Below, one piece after another: positions 43,159 through 51,772 of a stretch of DNA of 64,000 bases. The position numbers and the translations under genes were made by a program. Every line of letters begins with the position of its first letter. The stretch's first letter is position 1. The notes beneath the pieces are model-generated. The model searched no databases and was not told the DNA's origin. It saw nothing but the letters and a program-made list of their open reading frames with translations. The stretch lies in contig NZ_CP053564.1 of assembly GCF_013155125.1 (NCBI RefSeq), positions 813,501 through 877,500 on the forward strand. The letters run 5' to 3'. The DNA is from Pseudonocardia broussonetiae (GTDB lineage: Bacteria > Actinomycetota > Actinomycetes > Mycobacteriales > Pseudonocardiaceae).

Positions 43159-45438
43159 TCATGGTCCGACGAAGGAGAACGAGTCCACATACACCCGTGC
43201 GTTCAGGCTCGAGAGTGACATCAGCACCTTCGCTCGGACCGCTCCGGGCGGAGCCGTTCGGCTTGCGCCTCTGAAAGAATCCCAGCCGGCGGTCTGCGCG
43301 CTGTACGTTCGTATCGTGATCGGAGAGCCGATCGCGACGTTGGCGTTGTCGACCCATTGGATCTGGGCGCGCATCGTGAACGCATCCGTTGTCGCCGGAA
43401 TGTTCACCCTGCCCGCGAAGACGTAGCCCGCCCCGGACACCACTGGTACGACCTGCTCGACCGTGTACGCCGCGTTCGTCGTCGAGGAGTGCCGCCCCGA
43501 GTAAGTACCCGAATGCCGATAGCTCGTGCTCCGGGTAAACCTCGTGTTGATTGACCAACTGTCCGGTCGGGTATCCGTGTTGGCGTCGAGTTCGAAGCCG
43601 GGGTTCGCCAACAGCTCGCGGGTCGTTACGCCACCCGCCTCGATAAGCAGGTCATAACGGAGCGTGCCGTAGCCCGCATTCGCGTTGAAGTGGTGCGACC
43701 GCACGTAGAGCGGCCCGGTTGTGGTGGCGCTGTAGGTGATCAGCGAGGCCAGTGTGCCGCCGCTGTCGTCGTTGACGGCAAGCTCGGTCGTGCCGTTGGC
43801 GGCGAGCAGGTGCAGCACCGTGTCGGTGCCCGCAGCGAGGTTCTGTGTCTTGATCGTGTAGCTCCTGCCTGCGGTCGCCTCGAACCGAACCCAGTCCTGG
43901 TCACCCGGCACGCAGTACGTGTGTCGCGCGACCGCGCCGACGGTGGCCACGGTGGCCTGTGATGCGGACCCGTTCGGCTCGGACTGGTCGGTGCAGAGCG
44001 CTTCGACGTTCAGCGCATAGGTCAACGACACTCCGGCCGCGCCCGCATTGAAGTGCCGTGAGCGGATGTAGAGGGTGCCGGTCCGGGTGGCGACGTGCTC
44101 GATGGACGAGGCCAGCGTGCCGCCGCTGTCGTCGTTGGTCACCAGGATGGTGGAGCCGTCCGCGGCGATCAAGTCGAGAACGGTGTCGTTTCCGGTGGCC
44201 AGGTTCGCTGTGGTGAACCGGTATGTCACACCTTCGAGCGTGTCGATCCGGATCCAGTCGTGGTCGCCCGCACCGCAGTAGGCGTGCTGCTCGCTGGACG
44301 GCACAGCGACGGCGCGGGCCTGCCCGACGGCGTCATCTGGCTCGAACGCCTGATCTGGGCACTGTCCAGGTCCGGGGCCACCGCCGATGAGAAACGTGCT
44401 GTTCGCCGTGTTCCAGCGCGTGGCGAGGTAGCTGCCCGGCTGCGGTGCCGTGTGGCAATAGTCGTCGTTGCCGCAGTCCAGCCGGGTCGTGTCGAGTGCC
44501 GGGTCGGGGCAAACTGTCCGCATCGCCGGGAAGTTCGGGGAGTCCGAGTAGCACAGGACGTCCCACTCATCAGTGCAGTGGAAGCCGCCGCTGGCATTGG
44601 GAGCAGTGTTCTGCACCCCACCAAGGTTGTGCATCAATTCGTGCGCGACGACCTGACCAGTCCAGCAGCCGCGGTCGTTACGGCCGTAGCTCGGCCCTTG
44701 GTTGTTGCGGTTGTTCTGGCCGGCCTGGTCGTCAGTCTGGATGGTGCCTTGACCGCAGATGACGTTCGCGTCGACAAAAATCATGTACTTGCGGTCGGAG
44801 CGATTGTAGCCCCGGCTCTGCAGCTCGGCGATGGTGTTATCGATATTGTCATCGCCCGTCGGACTCACCACAACGTTGTCGACGATGACCGTGCACGTCG
44901 AGTCATGGACGAAGCGGATGCCGCGGCTGCCCCCCGTCGCCGCCGCGCTGCTGGAGTAGATCTGATCCGCCTGCCCCGCGACCGAGCGGATCTGCGGCAA
45001 CGCGCCGGCGAACCCGTCCGCCACGTCTGAGGCACGCACGTACAGGGCGTGCGTGCGGAATCCGCTGACACCGTCGCCAACGCACTGGATCGCAGGCGGT
45101 GCTCCGGGGGACACCGGCGCGTCCTTGGCGATGTCCACCCCCGGCGGGGCCGGGTCGGGACCGTGGGTACATGTGCGCGACTTCGACAACTGCTCCAGAG
45201 CCTCGCCGGGGCAGGGGTCGAGGCCGGGCGGCTTGTCGCCCTTGGGCGGAGGCACCGGCGCCAGCCGGACGTTCGGCGGCAACGGGTCGGGTAGCGGCGC
45301 AGGCGGAGGCGCCGGCTTACTGGTCGGTGATGGCGCGGCGGCCGCCGGCGCAGCAAGTGTGACTGCTACCAGGCTGAGCAGTGCTACGAATACGGCCAGT
45401 ACTGTTCGTAGGACGAAGTGCGTGCGCTGTATGCGCAT
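43159..45438 (-). CDS. Secreted zinc metalloprotease with PPC domains
   Basis: A 759-residue secreted protein. A signal peptide (residues 8-35) is followed by a Pro-rich linker, a motif CPGEALEQLSKSRTCTHGPDPA (76-97), and a protease domain with HELMH at 266-270 (HELMHNLGGVQ, then HCTDEWDVLCY). Two tandem pre-peptidase C-terminal domains follow (about 358-470 and 475-590, each with DDSGGTLAS). The C-terminal 160 residues resemble carbohydrate-binding jelly-rolls (LLANPGFELDANTDTRPDSW). The expected third histidine of HExxHxxGxxH is a Gln here, so the third ligand must be elsewhere. Confidence 0.83.
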   Translation of the reverse strand: MRIQRTHFVLRTVLAVFVALLSLVAVTLAAPAAAAPSPTSKPAPPPAPLPDPLPPNVRLAPVPPPKGDKPPGLDPCPGEALEQLSKSRTCTHGPDPAPPGVDIAKDAPVSPGAPPAIQCVGDGVSGFRTHALYVRASDVADGFAGALPQIRSVAGQADQIYSSSAAATGGSRGIRFVHDSTCTVIVDNVVVSPTGDDNIDNTIAELQSRGYNRSDRKYMIFVDANVICGQGTIQTDDQAGQNNRNNQGPSYGRNDRGCWTGQVVAHELMHNLGGVQNTAPNASGGFHCTDEWDVLCYSDSPNFPAMRTVCPDPALDTTRLDCGNDDYCHTAPQPGSYLATRWNTANSTFLIGGGPGPGQCPDQAFEPDDAVGQARAVAVPSSEQHAYCGAGDHDWIRIDTLEGVTYRFTTANLATGNDTVLDLIAADGSTILVTNDDSGGTLASSIEHVATRTGTLYIRSRHFNAGAAGVSLTYALNVEALCTDQSEPNGSASQATVATVGAVARHTYCVPGDQDWVRFEATAGRSYTIKTQNLAAGTDTVLHLLAANGTTELAVNDDSGGTLASLITYSATTTGPLYVRSHHFNANAGYGTLRYDLLIEAGGVTTRELLANPGFELDANTDTRPDSWSINTRFTRSTSYRHSGTYSGRHSSTTNAAYTVEQVVPVVSGAGYVFAGRVNIPATTDAFTMRAQIQWVDNANVAIGSPITIRTYSAQTAGWDSFRGASRTAPPGAVRAKVLMSLSSLNARVYVDSFSFVGP

Positions 45439-45638
45439 ATGGTGTCCCCTTCAAGGACGAGATCCGGGCCCCGACAGCAGTCCTTCGTACTTTGTGTGAT
45501 TTGTGTTAGCCTCGGCGAGGTAGGCCAGCGAGAATTACTGCGCCCGGCGCAGTGGATTGCTCCTGCGCTGCGTCTCCTGATGACACCCCGATGCGGCGTG
45601 CTATCGTTGAGGACTACCTAGAGCACGGAGGTCGCCTG

Positions 45639-45911
45639 ATGCGTACGCGGGTTGCCCTCCTCGTCGGAGCTTCCGCGATCGCTGCAGTCGTAGGGGCCGG
45701 CAATGCGCTCGACAACGACCCGGTTGCTGCGATGCCGAGCGTGGTGCCCGCACCAGCGCAGTCCGCAACGTCAAGCGTGATGCCCGCACCAGTGCAGTCC
45801 GCAACGCCGCGCACGTCGTCGGAACCGAACTCATGCCCCGAGGGTCTCGTTTACTTGCCTCGGTCGGGCTTGTGCACGCACGGTGCGGATCCCGCCCACG
45901 TATTCCGCTGA
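45639..45911 (+). CDS. Small secreted protein sharing the CTHG motif of the metalloprotease
   Basis: A 90-residue protein with a signal peptide (residues 4-22) and two imperfect copies of a PAPxQSAT repeat. It ends with CPEGLVYLPRSGLCTHGADPA (66-86). The same Cys-X12-CTHGxDPA pattern is in the propeptide-like region of the divergent metalloprotease. GGAGG lies 7 nt before the ATG. It may be a partner, inhibitor or decoy of the protease; no family is recognised. Confidence 0.65.
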   Translation: MRTRVALLVGASAIAAVVGAGNALDNDPVAAMPSVVPAPAQSATSSVMPAPVQSATPRTSSEPNSCPEGLVYLPRSGLCTHGADPAHVFR

Positions 45912-46478
45912 CGACGCGCTGTCAGTTGTCGAAGTCGATACGGCGTAGCCCAGCGCGGGAGACGGTGAACAAGAACGGCCGGCTGGGTGCAGGCTCGGCG
46001 AGTTGGTCGAGGACGGTGAGGTAGAGCGCGGCCATGTCGCGGCTCGTGGATGGTGGTGGTCGCTGACGGCGGCGCGTTCCGAGGGCCGGTCCTGAAGCGA
46101 TGGCGCCCCCGGTATCAATCGCTGTAACGTGCTGCGTCTCAGCGGGTCCCGACTGTTACCTCAACAGCTTCGCGAGGCATAGCGCGACGTCTTCCGCATG
46201 ATCAATCAGCGCGTCGCCGTCTCGATCAACCTGGCCGGGCGGTCTCCCAGCAGTCCGTCGCTATCGAGTCCCAGCTCGAACGAGAAGCCGTAGTCATCCT
46301 GCAACGCCGGCGGGGGCTGCTCGGTGAAGCGGGGTTGCCTCAGCGATGCTCAAGATCTCGACGCCTTCCTCGATCAAGATCACATCGGCCGGGAGAGTCC
46401 GAATACAGGTGCATTGTTGCCGAACAGGGCGTGGCCTGCGCGCAGGTTCACTGCACCGAGGTGCATGGCGACCGGAAT
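45912..46478 (-). other. Degenerate region with two gene remnants
   Basis: No intact gene is seen. On the minus strand 46035-45922 encode MAALYLTVLDQ...SRAGLRRIDFDN and a stop, like the end of a protein. At about 46340-46156 RQPRFTEQPPPALQDDYGF runs to a frameshift, after which DALIDHAEDVALCLAKLL and TAA follow. Both look like 3' pieces of lost genes, not identifiable. The IS5 copy B interrupts this region from the right. Confidence 0.4.
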
Positions 46479-47158
46479 CGGAACCGCGGTAGCCGTTGTC
46501 GGCGATCACCCGGACCTCGGCGGCGTGCAGGGCGTGGATGAGGCCGTGCTCGTGTGCGGCCCCCATGTCGTGCCGGGCGCCGGGCAGCGCTCCCGAGGCC
46601 CAGATCAGCCGGCCGGCCGGGTCGGCGAGGACCTTCACCTTCACCCCGTGCCGCTTGTGTTTTCCGGAGTAGTAGGTCCGGTCGCGGCCCGTTCCCACGC
46701 CGACCCGGTCGATCGAGACCAGGGTGCCGTCAAGAATCACGAACGCCTTGCCCGCGGCGACGGCCATCGCCTGCTGCAGCGACGGCGCGAACGCGGCCAG
46801 CACATCGAGGGCTTCGCGGATGTAGCGGAACACCGTCGTCGTGCCGACCGCGAAACCGGCGGCGAGATCGGCGTAGGTCTCGCCCTTGCGCAGGTGCGCG
46901 AGCACGAGCAGCGCCTGTTGTCGGCCAAGAGGCGTCGCCAGCGGGTGCCCAGCACCGTGCGGCGGTGGCGCAGCGCGTCGGACACGGTGATGAGGGCGTG
47001 GTTGGACACGCCGATCCCGGCGGGGTAGGAAGGCACCCGAAGCTCCTGGTCTGGACGAGTTGATCTAGTCAATCGCCTGTCTACCAGGAGCTTCACTCAT
47101 TCCGGTGACGCCACGCCGCAGCGGCTACGAACCCACCTCAAGCAGATTGGAAAGCGCT
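46479..47158 (-). mobile_element. IS5-like element, copy B, inverted and truncated
   Basis: This segment is the reverse complement of 25933-26613 except for isolated differences and a deleted G at the LLAGQQ position, which shifts the transposase frame. Similarity stops at 46479, in the GYRGS motif, so the 3' third including the catalytic Glu is missing. It carries the same ribosome-site hairpin. With copy A it forms 680-bp inverted repeats 20 kb apart. Confidence 0.82.
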
Positions 47159-47449
47159 GTGAGACTCGGTGACGGCTGGTCTGGGGCTGGCTGGCAGGGT
47201 CGGCGTCGTGGCCCCGGTCCTGGTGTGGCTCATGGAAAGGTCGCCCCGCGAGAGTGCGTTGAGTGAGATCTGCCCACCCGGATCGGGGGCCAGGCGCTGG
47301 CCCTGCCGCTCTCGATGGCTTGATCAGAAGCCTGTCCGACCCGTTGCCGCGGGCCGTGACCCGTCACAGTGTTGCCGCGAGAGCACCTTTCTCTTCCCGG
47401 GCCAGCGCCTGTCACGGACGCATCCCCTGGGAGAGGACACAGCATCCGC

Positions 47450-48514
47450 ATGCCCACCATCGCCGACACCGTCGACCTGCTGATCGGTGTGGACACCCAT
47501 GCCGCCAGCCACACCTTCGCATTGATCAACGCCGCGACCGGCGCGCTCGCCGACACCCAAGACTTCCCGACCAGCCCGGCCGGGCTCCGGCGCGCCCTGG
47601 CCTGGATCCAGCGCCGCACCGATGCCCAGACGGTCCTGGTCGTGATCGACGGAACCGGCTCCTACGGTGCGGTCCTGACCGAGCAGCTCCTCACCGCCGG
47701 GTTCGGGGTCGCCGAGGCTCCCGACGTCCCAGCGCACGTGCGCCGAGCAGCCGGCAAGACCGACTCCCTCGACGCGGTCGAGATCGCCCGCGCCGCCCGC
47801 GGTCTGACCCCGCACCAGCTGCGCCGCCCCCGCCAGGCCGGTGACCGCACCACCCTGCGGGTCCTGACCTCCGCTCGCGACCAGATGACCGGCGAGCGCA
47901 CCAGGACCGTCAACGCCCTGACCGCGCTGCTGCGCACCGTCGAGCTGGGCATCGACGCCCGCCGCGCCCTGTCCGCCACGACGATCGCGACCATCGCCGC
48001 CTGGCGCACCCCATCCCCCTCCACGGTCCCGGCCACGACACGGACGGTCTGCCGCGCCGAGGCGATCCGCCGCATCCGCGCGCTCGACACCGACCTGGCC
48101 ACCAACCACACCGCGCTCAGCAGCGCCGTCACCGCGCAGGCACCGCAGCTGCTGGACCTGCGTGGTGTCGGACCGGTCGTGGCCGCGACCGTGCTGCAGG
48201 CCTGGTCACACCCCGGCCGCGTCCACTCCGAAGCCGCCTTCGCTGCGCTCGGCGGGGTCTCCCCGCTCCCGGCATCCTCGGGCAACACCCACCGGCACAG
48301 GCTCAACCGCGGCGGCGACCGGCGCCTGAACCGGGCGATCTACACCGTCGCGCTGACCAGGCTCGGGCACGACCCACGCACCCGGGAGTACTTCGCCCGC
48401 CGCACCGCCGAAGGCCGCACACGACGAGAGATGATCCGAACCCTCAAGCGCTACATCAGCCGTGAACTCTTCCGGACCCTGACCGCTGCGCACCTGCAGC
48501 CGAACACCCCTTGA
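47450..48514 (+). CDS. IS110-family transposase (second type)
   Basis: A 354-residue protein. The DEDD domain has LLIGVDTHAASHTFALI, VVIDGTGSYGAVL and KTDSLDAVEIARAARG; Transposase_20 has LLDLRGVGPVVAATVLQAWS. The region with the putative catalytic Ser is GGVSPLPASSGNT. It is not closely related to the IS110 protein at 28835. The 291 bp before it (47159-47449) have no gene but contain a GGGCCAG-GCG-CTGGCCC hairpin (47287-47303), and probably hold the structured non-coding end. Confidence 0.86.
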   Translation: MPTIADTVDLLIGVDTHAASHTFALINAATGALADTQDFPTSPAGLRRALAWIQRRTDAQTVLVVIDGTGSYGAVLTEQLLTAGFGVAEAPDVPAHVRRAAGKTDSLDAVEIARAARGLTPHQLRRPRQAGDRTTLRVLTSARDQMTGERTRTVNALTALLRTVELGIDARRALSATTIATIAAWRTPSPSTVPATTRTVCRAEAIRRIRALDTDLATNHTALSSAVTAQAPQLLDLRGVGPVVAATVLQAWSHPGRVHSEAAFAALGGVSPLPASSGNTHRHRLNRGGDRRLNRAIYTVALTRLGHDPRTREYFARRTAEGRTRREMIRTLKRYISRELFRTLTAAHLQPNTP

Positions 48515-48609
48515 CAGGTCATAGAAGCGTCTCACTGTTCCTAGGCCATCTCGGTGGACAGCGGCCCCTGCTCTGGGCACTGCCGGTTACCTCGACAAGA
48601 CTCACGGTC

Positions 48610-49010
48610 ATGGCGGACGTGACCGTGAAGGTCGACCCCCAGCATCTTCAGAAGCTGGCTCGCCCTACTCAGCAGGTAGCCGCAATCTCGGAACTGACAT
48701 GGAACGGACTCGACGCCGACGCGACACTTGTCGAAGTCATGTTTGACCGTATTGATCTTCAAGGGATCGGGACTATTCTGGTAGTTGACAACGGCTTCGG
48801 AATAGAGCACTCTCTCTGCTCGAGCGCGTTCTCGAGCTTGGGTGGCTCGTGGAAGCCTCGGCTGGCGTAACACAGTGGGAACACCGCCGTCTACACGGAC
48901 GACATGGAGAAGACCGTTTTCGTGCCTTCGCTCTCGGCCAGCGCGTTGAGTGGACAACTATCGCTGACGATACAGTCCGTGGACGCTCAAGTACGCGCAT
49001 TCACTCGTCG
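48610..49010 (+). pseudogene. N-terminal remnant of a GHKL/MORC-like ATPase
   Basis: The frame begins MADVTVKVDPQHLQKL and has the GHKL N box (AAISELTWNGLDADATLVEV) and G1 (ILVVDNGFGI), then LGGSWK. It ends early at 48870. In another frame LHGRHGEDRFRAFALGQRVEW, the expected ATP-lid continuation, follows at about 48890-48960. One frameshift and loss of the rest make it a pseudogene. Full proteins of this type occur in some defence loci, but nothing else here supports that role. Confidence 0.65.
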
Positions 49011-49198
49011 ATGACTCAGCCCGACAAATTTTCGATCGACGAACCCGACACCGACGCAGGCGGAGCCCGGTACTCGTGTACGCATTGCAGACTTGCGGCC
49101 GACCACCGAAAATATCTCTAGTGAGAAGGCAATCGCGCGCCTTACAAGAGACTTCGCAATCTACTTAACCAGACACCGGAACGTTCGTATCGTTTACG

Positions 49199-50664
49199 GG
49201 CTCTTCCGGATCGGGAGTGCAGGTGGGCGCGTGACGGCCCGTGGCTGTGGGGTCGTGTCGGTGCGCTGAGAAGGACCCCGGGAAGTTGATGATGCAGGTT
49301 TCCTACGCCTTGATCATCGAGTTCCCCGGGGGGCCCTGTGTCGCAGCCTACGACGGTTCCGGTGTCGGTCATCGCCGACACGATCGTCCGCACGGTCGAG
49401 TTGGGTGTCACGATCACCGACGCCGCTCTTGACGGTGATACGACGGTGGTGTTCTGCGACCTGGTTGACCGCGGCCCGCAGCGCTGCCCGGGCTGCGGCG
49501 GGGTCGGGGTGTACCGCGACACTGTCGAGCGGCGCGCCACCGATATTCCGGTAGCGGGTCATCCGCTCCTGCTTCGGGTCCGGGTCCGCCGCTACCGCTG
49601 CGTGTCGAGCACGTGCGAGCGGGTGGTGTTCAGCGCGGATAGCAGCCGCCTGGCCAGGGCGGGTGCGACCACGACGCGGCGGTGCGCCCGGTTCGTGCTG
49701 CGCCGGCTCGTCCTGGACCGGACCACGATCGCGGCGGTCGCGCGCGAGCTGGGGCGCTCTTGGGACACCGTCAACGCGATCGCCGTGGCTGCCATCGGGG
49801 ACCTGCTCGCCGCGTCCGGGCCGGCCCGGCTGGACGGGGTACGCGTGATCGGGGTCGACGAGCACCGCTGGGCCCACACCCGCCACGCCGAGGGCGACGG
49901 GTTCGTCACCGTGATCGTCGACCTCACCCCGGTCGTCGACGGTGTCGGGCCGGCGCGGCTGCTCGACCTGGTCGCCGGGCGCTCCGCCGCGGCGATGACC
50001 GACTGGCTCACCGCGCAGACCCCGCAGTTCCGCCGCCAGGTCGAGGTGGTGGCGATGGACGGGTTCGGCGGCTACGAGACCGCCGCCACCAGCGCCGTTC
50101 CGGACGCGGTCACCGTCATGGACCCGTTCCACGTCGTCGCGTTGGCCGGCGCGAAGCTCGATGCGTGCCGCCAACGCGTCCAACAGGACACGACCGGGCA
50201 CCGCGGCCGCACCGGTGATCCGCTCTACCGGTCCCGCCGCACCCTGCGCACCCGCCTGCAGCTGCTCACCACCCGCCAACGAGCCCGGCTCGAGGCGGTG
50301 TTCGCCGACTACGCCCACACCCCGGTCGAGGTGACCTGGATGATCTACCAGCAGATCATCACCGCCTACGCCCACCCCAACCCCGGCGAGGGCAAGACCC
50401 TGCTAGCCAACGTGATCGACACGATCCGGGCCGCGGTCCCAGCCGGGCTCAACAAGCTCACCACGCTCGGGCGGACCCTGCAGCGCCGCCGTCGTGACGT
50501 GCTGGCCTACTTCACCCACCGGGCCTCGAACGGCCCGACCGAGGCCATCAACGGCCGCCTCGAAGCGCTACGCCGCAACGCCCTCGGGTTCCGCAACCTG
50601 ATCAACTACCGCATCCGGTCCCTGTTGCACTGCGGGGCACTTGCACTCTAAATCCGGAAGAGCC
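49199..50664 (+). mobile_element. ISL3-family element, complete
   Basis: GGCTCTTCCGGAT at 49199-49211 is repeated exactly in inverse at 50652-50664, and AGTGCA follows four bases further in on each side. These are the ISL3 terminal repeats. The 1466-bp element holds one intact transposase. The 8-bp flanks do not match, so no target duplication is visible. 49011-49198 holds no gene I can recognise. Confidence 0.85.
49338..50651 (+). CDS. ISL3-family transposase
   Basis: A 437-residue transposase with the N-terminal zinc finger (CPGCGG...RYRCVSSTCERVVF) and an HTH region. The DDE core has Asp in VIGVDEHRWAHTRH, Asp in VAMDGFGGYETAA with VMDPFHVVALAG, and Glu in NGPTEAINGRLEALRRNALGFRN. There is no damage. 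The ATG start gives the family N-terminus. It lies between the terminal repeats and may be active. Confidence 0.92.
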   Translation: MSQPTTVPVSVIADTIVRTVELGVTITDAALDGDTTVVFCDLVDRGPQRCPGCGGVGVYRDTVERRATDIPVAGHPLLLRVRVRRYRCVSSTCERVVFSADSSRLARAGATTTRRCARFVLRRLVLDRTTIAAVARELGRSWDTVNAIAVAAIGDLLAASGPARLDGVRVIGVDEHRWAHTRHAEGDGFVTVIVDLTPVVDGVGPARLLDLVAGRSAAAMTDWLTAQTPQFRRQVEVVAMDGFGGYETAATSAVPDAVTVMDPFHVVALAGAKLDACRQRVQQDTTGHRGRTGDPLYRSRRTLRTRLQLLTTRQRARLEAVFADYAHTPVEVTWMIYQQIITAYAHPNPGEGKTLLANVIDTIRAAVPAGLNKLTTLGRTLQRRRRDVLAYFTHRASNGPTEAINGRLEALRRNALGFRNLINYRIRSLLHCGALAL

Positions 50665-50955
50665 GCTTTTGGTTCGGCCGGCCAGCCGTTGCTTCGGGAG
50701 TCCCACACTCCGTTGGACAGTTTGGCGTCGGAATGAAGCGAGTACTCAAAGCTTAGGAAGGCGTTGAACATCAAGTCGACGGCGGCCGAGTTAACATTTC
50801 TTTTCTCTGGGATTTGCCGAGTGCTCGGAAGCGAACAGCACGACGTTCGATCTGAGCGAGCTCGCTGAAGGCCAGCAGTACCGCGATGCAGAGCGAGGAC
50901 TAGGGAACAGCGGCCACCGCGAACCCTGCAGGCAGCCCCTGCCTCGGCTCGATTC
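50665..50955. other. Non-coding spacer between ISL3 and the FHA gene
   Basis: No gene, tRNA or clear repeat is seen. The base composition is less GC-rich than the neighbours, which suggests remnants of older DNA. Confidence 0.4.
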
Positions 50956-51687
50956 TCAACGCAGCACGTTGTGGGCCGTCGCTAGGTCGATCTCCCCTGT
51001 GTCGATCGCCCACAGCGCGAGCGCCTCGAGGTAGCCGGTGGCGTCGCCCCACTCCTCATCCATTCGCAGACCGGGAATGCCGTCAGCGTCGCTGAGCCGG
51101 TTGCGCAGTCGATCCAGTCCGGTGCGGACGCTCGCAGGGGTAGTGCCCCCGATTCGCTCAGCGATCTCCCGGTAGCTCGCCGGCTTGCTGCCCGCGAGGG
51201 TGAGGACGGGCTCGCAGAGCGCCGCGAGTAGCAAGCGCTCACGCGTGGACAGCCGTCCCGCACCGAACCTGGTTTGCACGCCGCGCGCAGCGACGACAGG
51301 TGCGATGGGGCCCAGGTCCGGCACATGCTGCATACCGCGAGCATCGATGTGCAGCGTGTAGTGCCGGCCGTGGCGGCCCGGGATGTCGATCCGCACCTGC
51401 TCGAAGGGCATCGACCCAAGTGCCATCCCCGGCCGAATGCGCAGTTCAGGTCCGGGCATTGCGATGAACCGGACCGACTGGGTTCGGGACGTGTTGCGGA
51501 TGAGGACGCCGTCTCGGAGACCGGTTAGCGATCCCGCTTCGCGGGAGATGAAGTCGTCGAGCGGGTCGTGACCGATCCGGATGTCCCGATCGTTTCCGCG
51601 CCCGAACGTGAGCTCGTCGGAGGGCCTGAGCGCCCTACGCTCCTGCCCGGACCTGACGATGACGAAGCCGGGTACTAGCGCGTTCAT
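50956..51687 (-). CDS. FHA-domain protein
   Basis: A 243-residue protein. The N-terminal half is an FHA phosphothreonine-binding fold (LTFGRGNDRDIRIG...DFISREAGSL...VLIRNTSRTQSV), with the conserved GR, S/R and N positions. The C-terminal half (about 140-243) is a helical region with LSTRERLLLAALCEPVL and IAERIGGTTPASVRTGLDRLRNRL that looks like a winged helix. It is divergent from a Ser/Thr kinase gene across 85 bp, so it is probably the kinase's phospho-dependent effector, perhaps a transcription factor. Confidence 0.8.
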   Translation of the reverse strand: MNALVPGFVIVRSGQERRALRPSDELTFGRGNDRDIRIGHDPLDDFISREAGSLTGLRDGVLIRNTSRTQSVRFIAMPGPELRIRPGMALGSMPFEQVRIDIPGRHGRHYTLHIDARGMQHVPDLGPIAPVVAARGVQTRFGAGRLSTRERLLLAALCEPVLTLAGSKPASYREIAERIGGTTPASVRTGLDRLRNRLSDADGIPGLRMDEEWGDATGYLEALALWAIDTGEIDLATAHNVLR

Positions 51688-51772
51688 GTCATCCTCTCAC
51701 TCAAGCCGCGATCAGAAATCGACGTAACGACGATCGTCACTTCCCCGATGCTGGAGGCATGGGGGTGATCGC

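Noticed and set aside
49191..50672. 8-bp target duplication around ISL3
   Set aside because: The flanks (CGTTTACG and GCTTTTGG) do not match.
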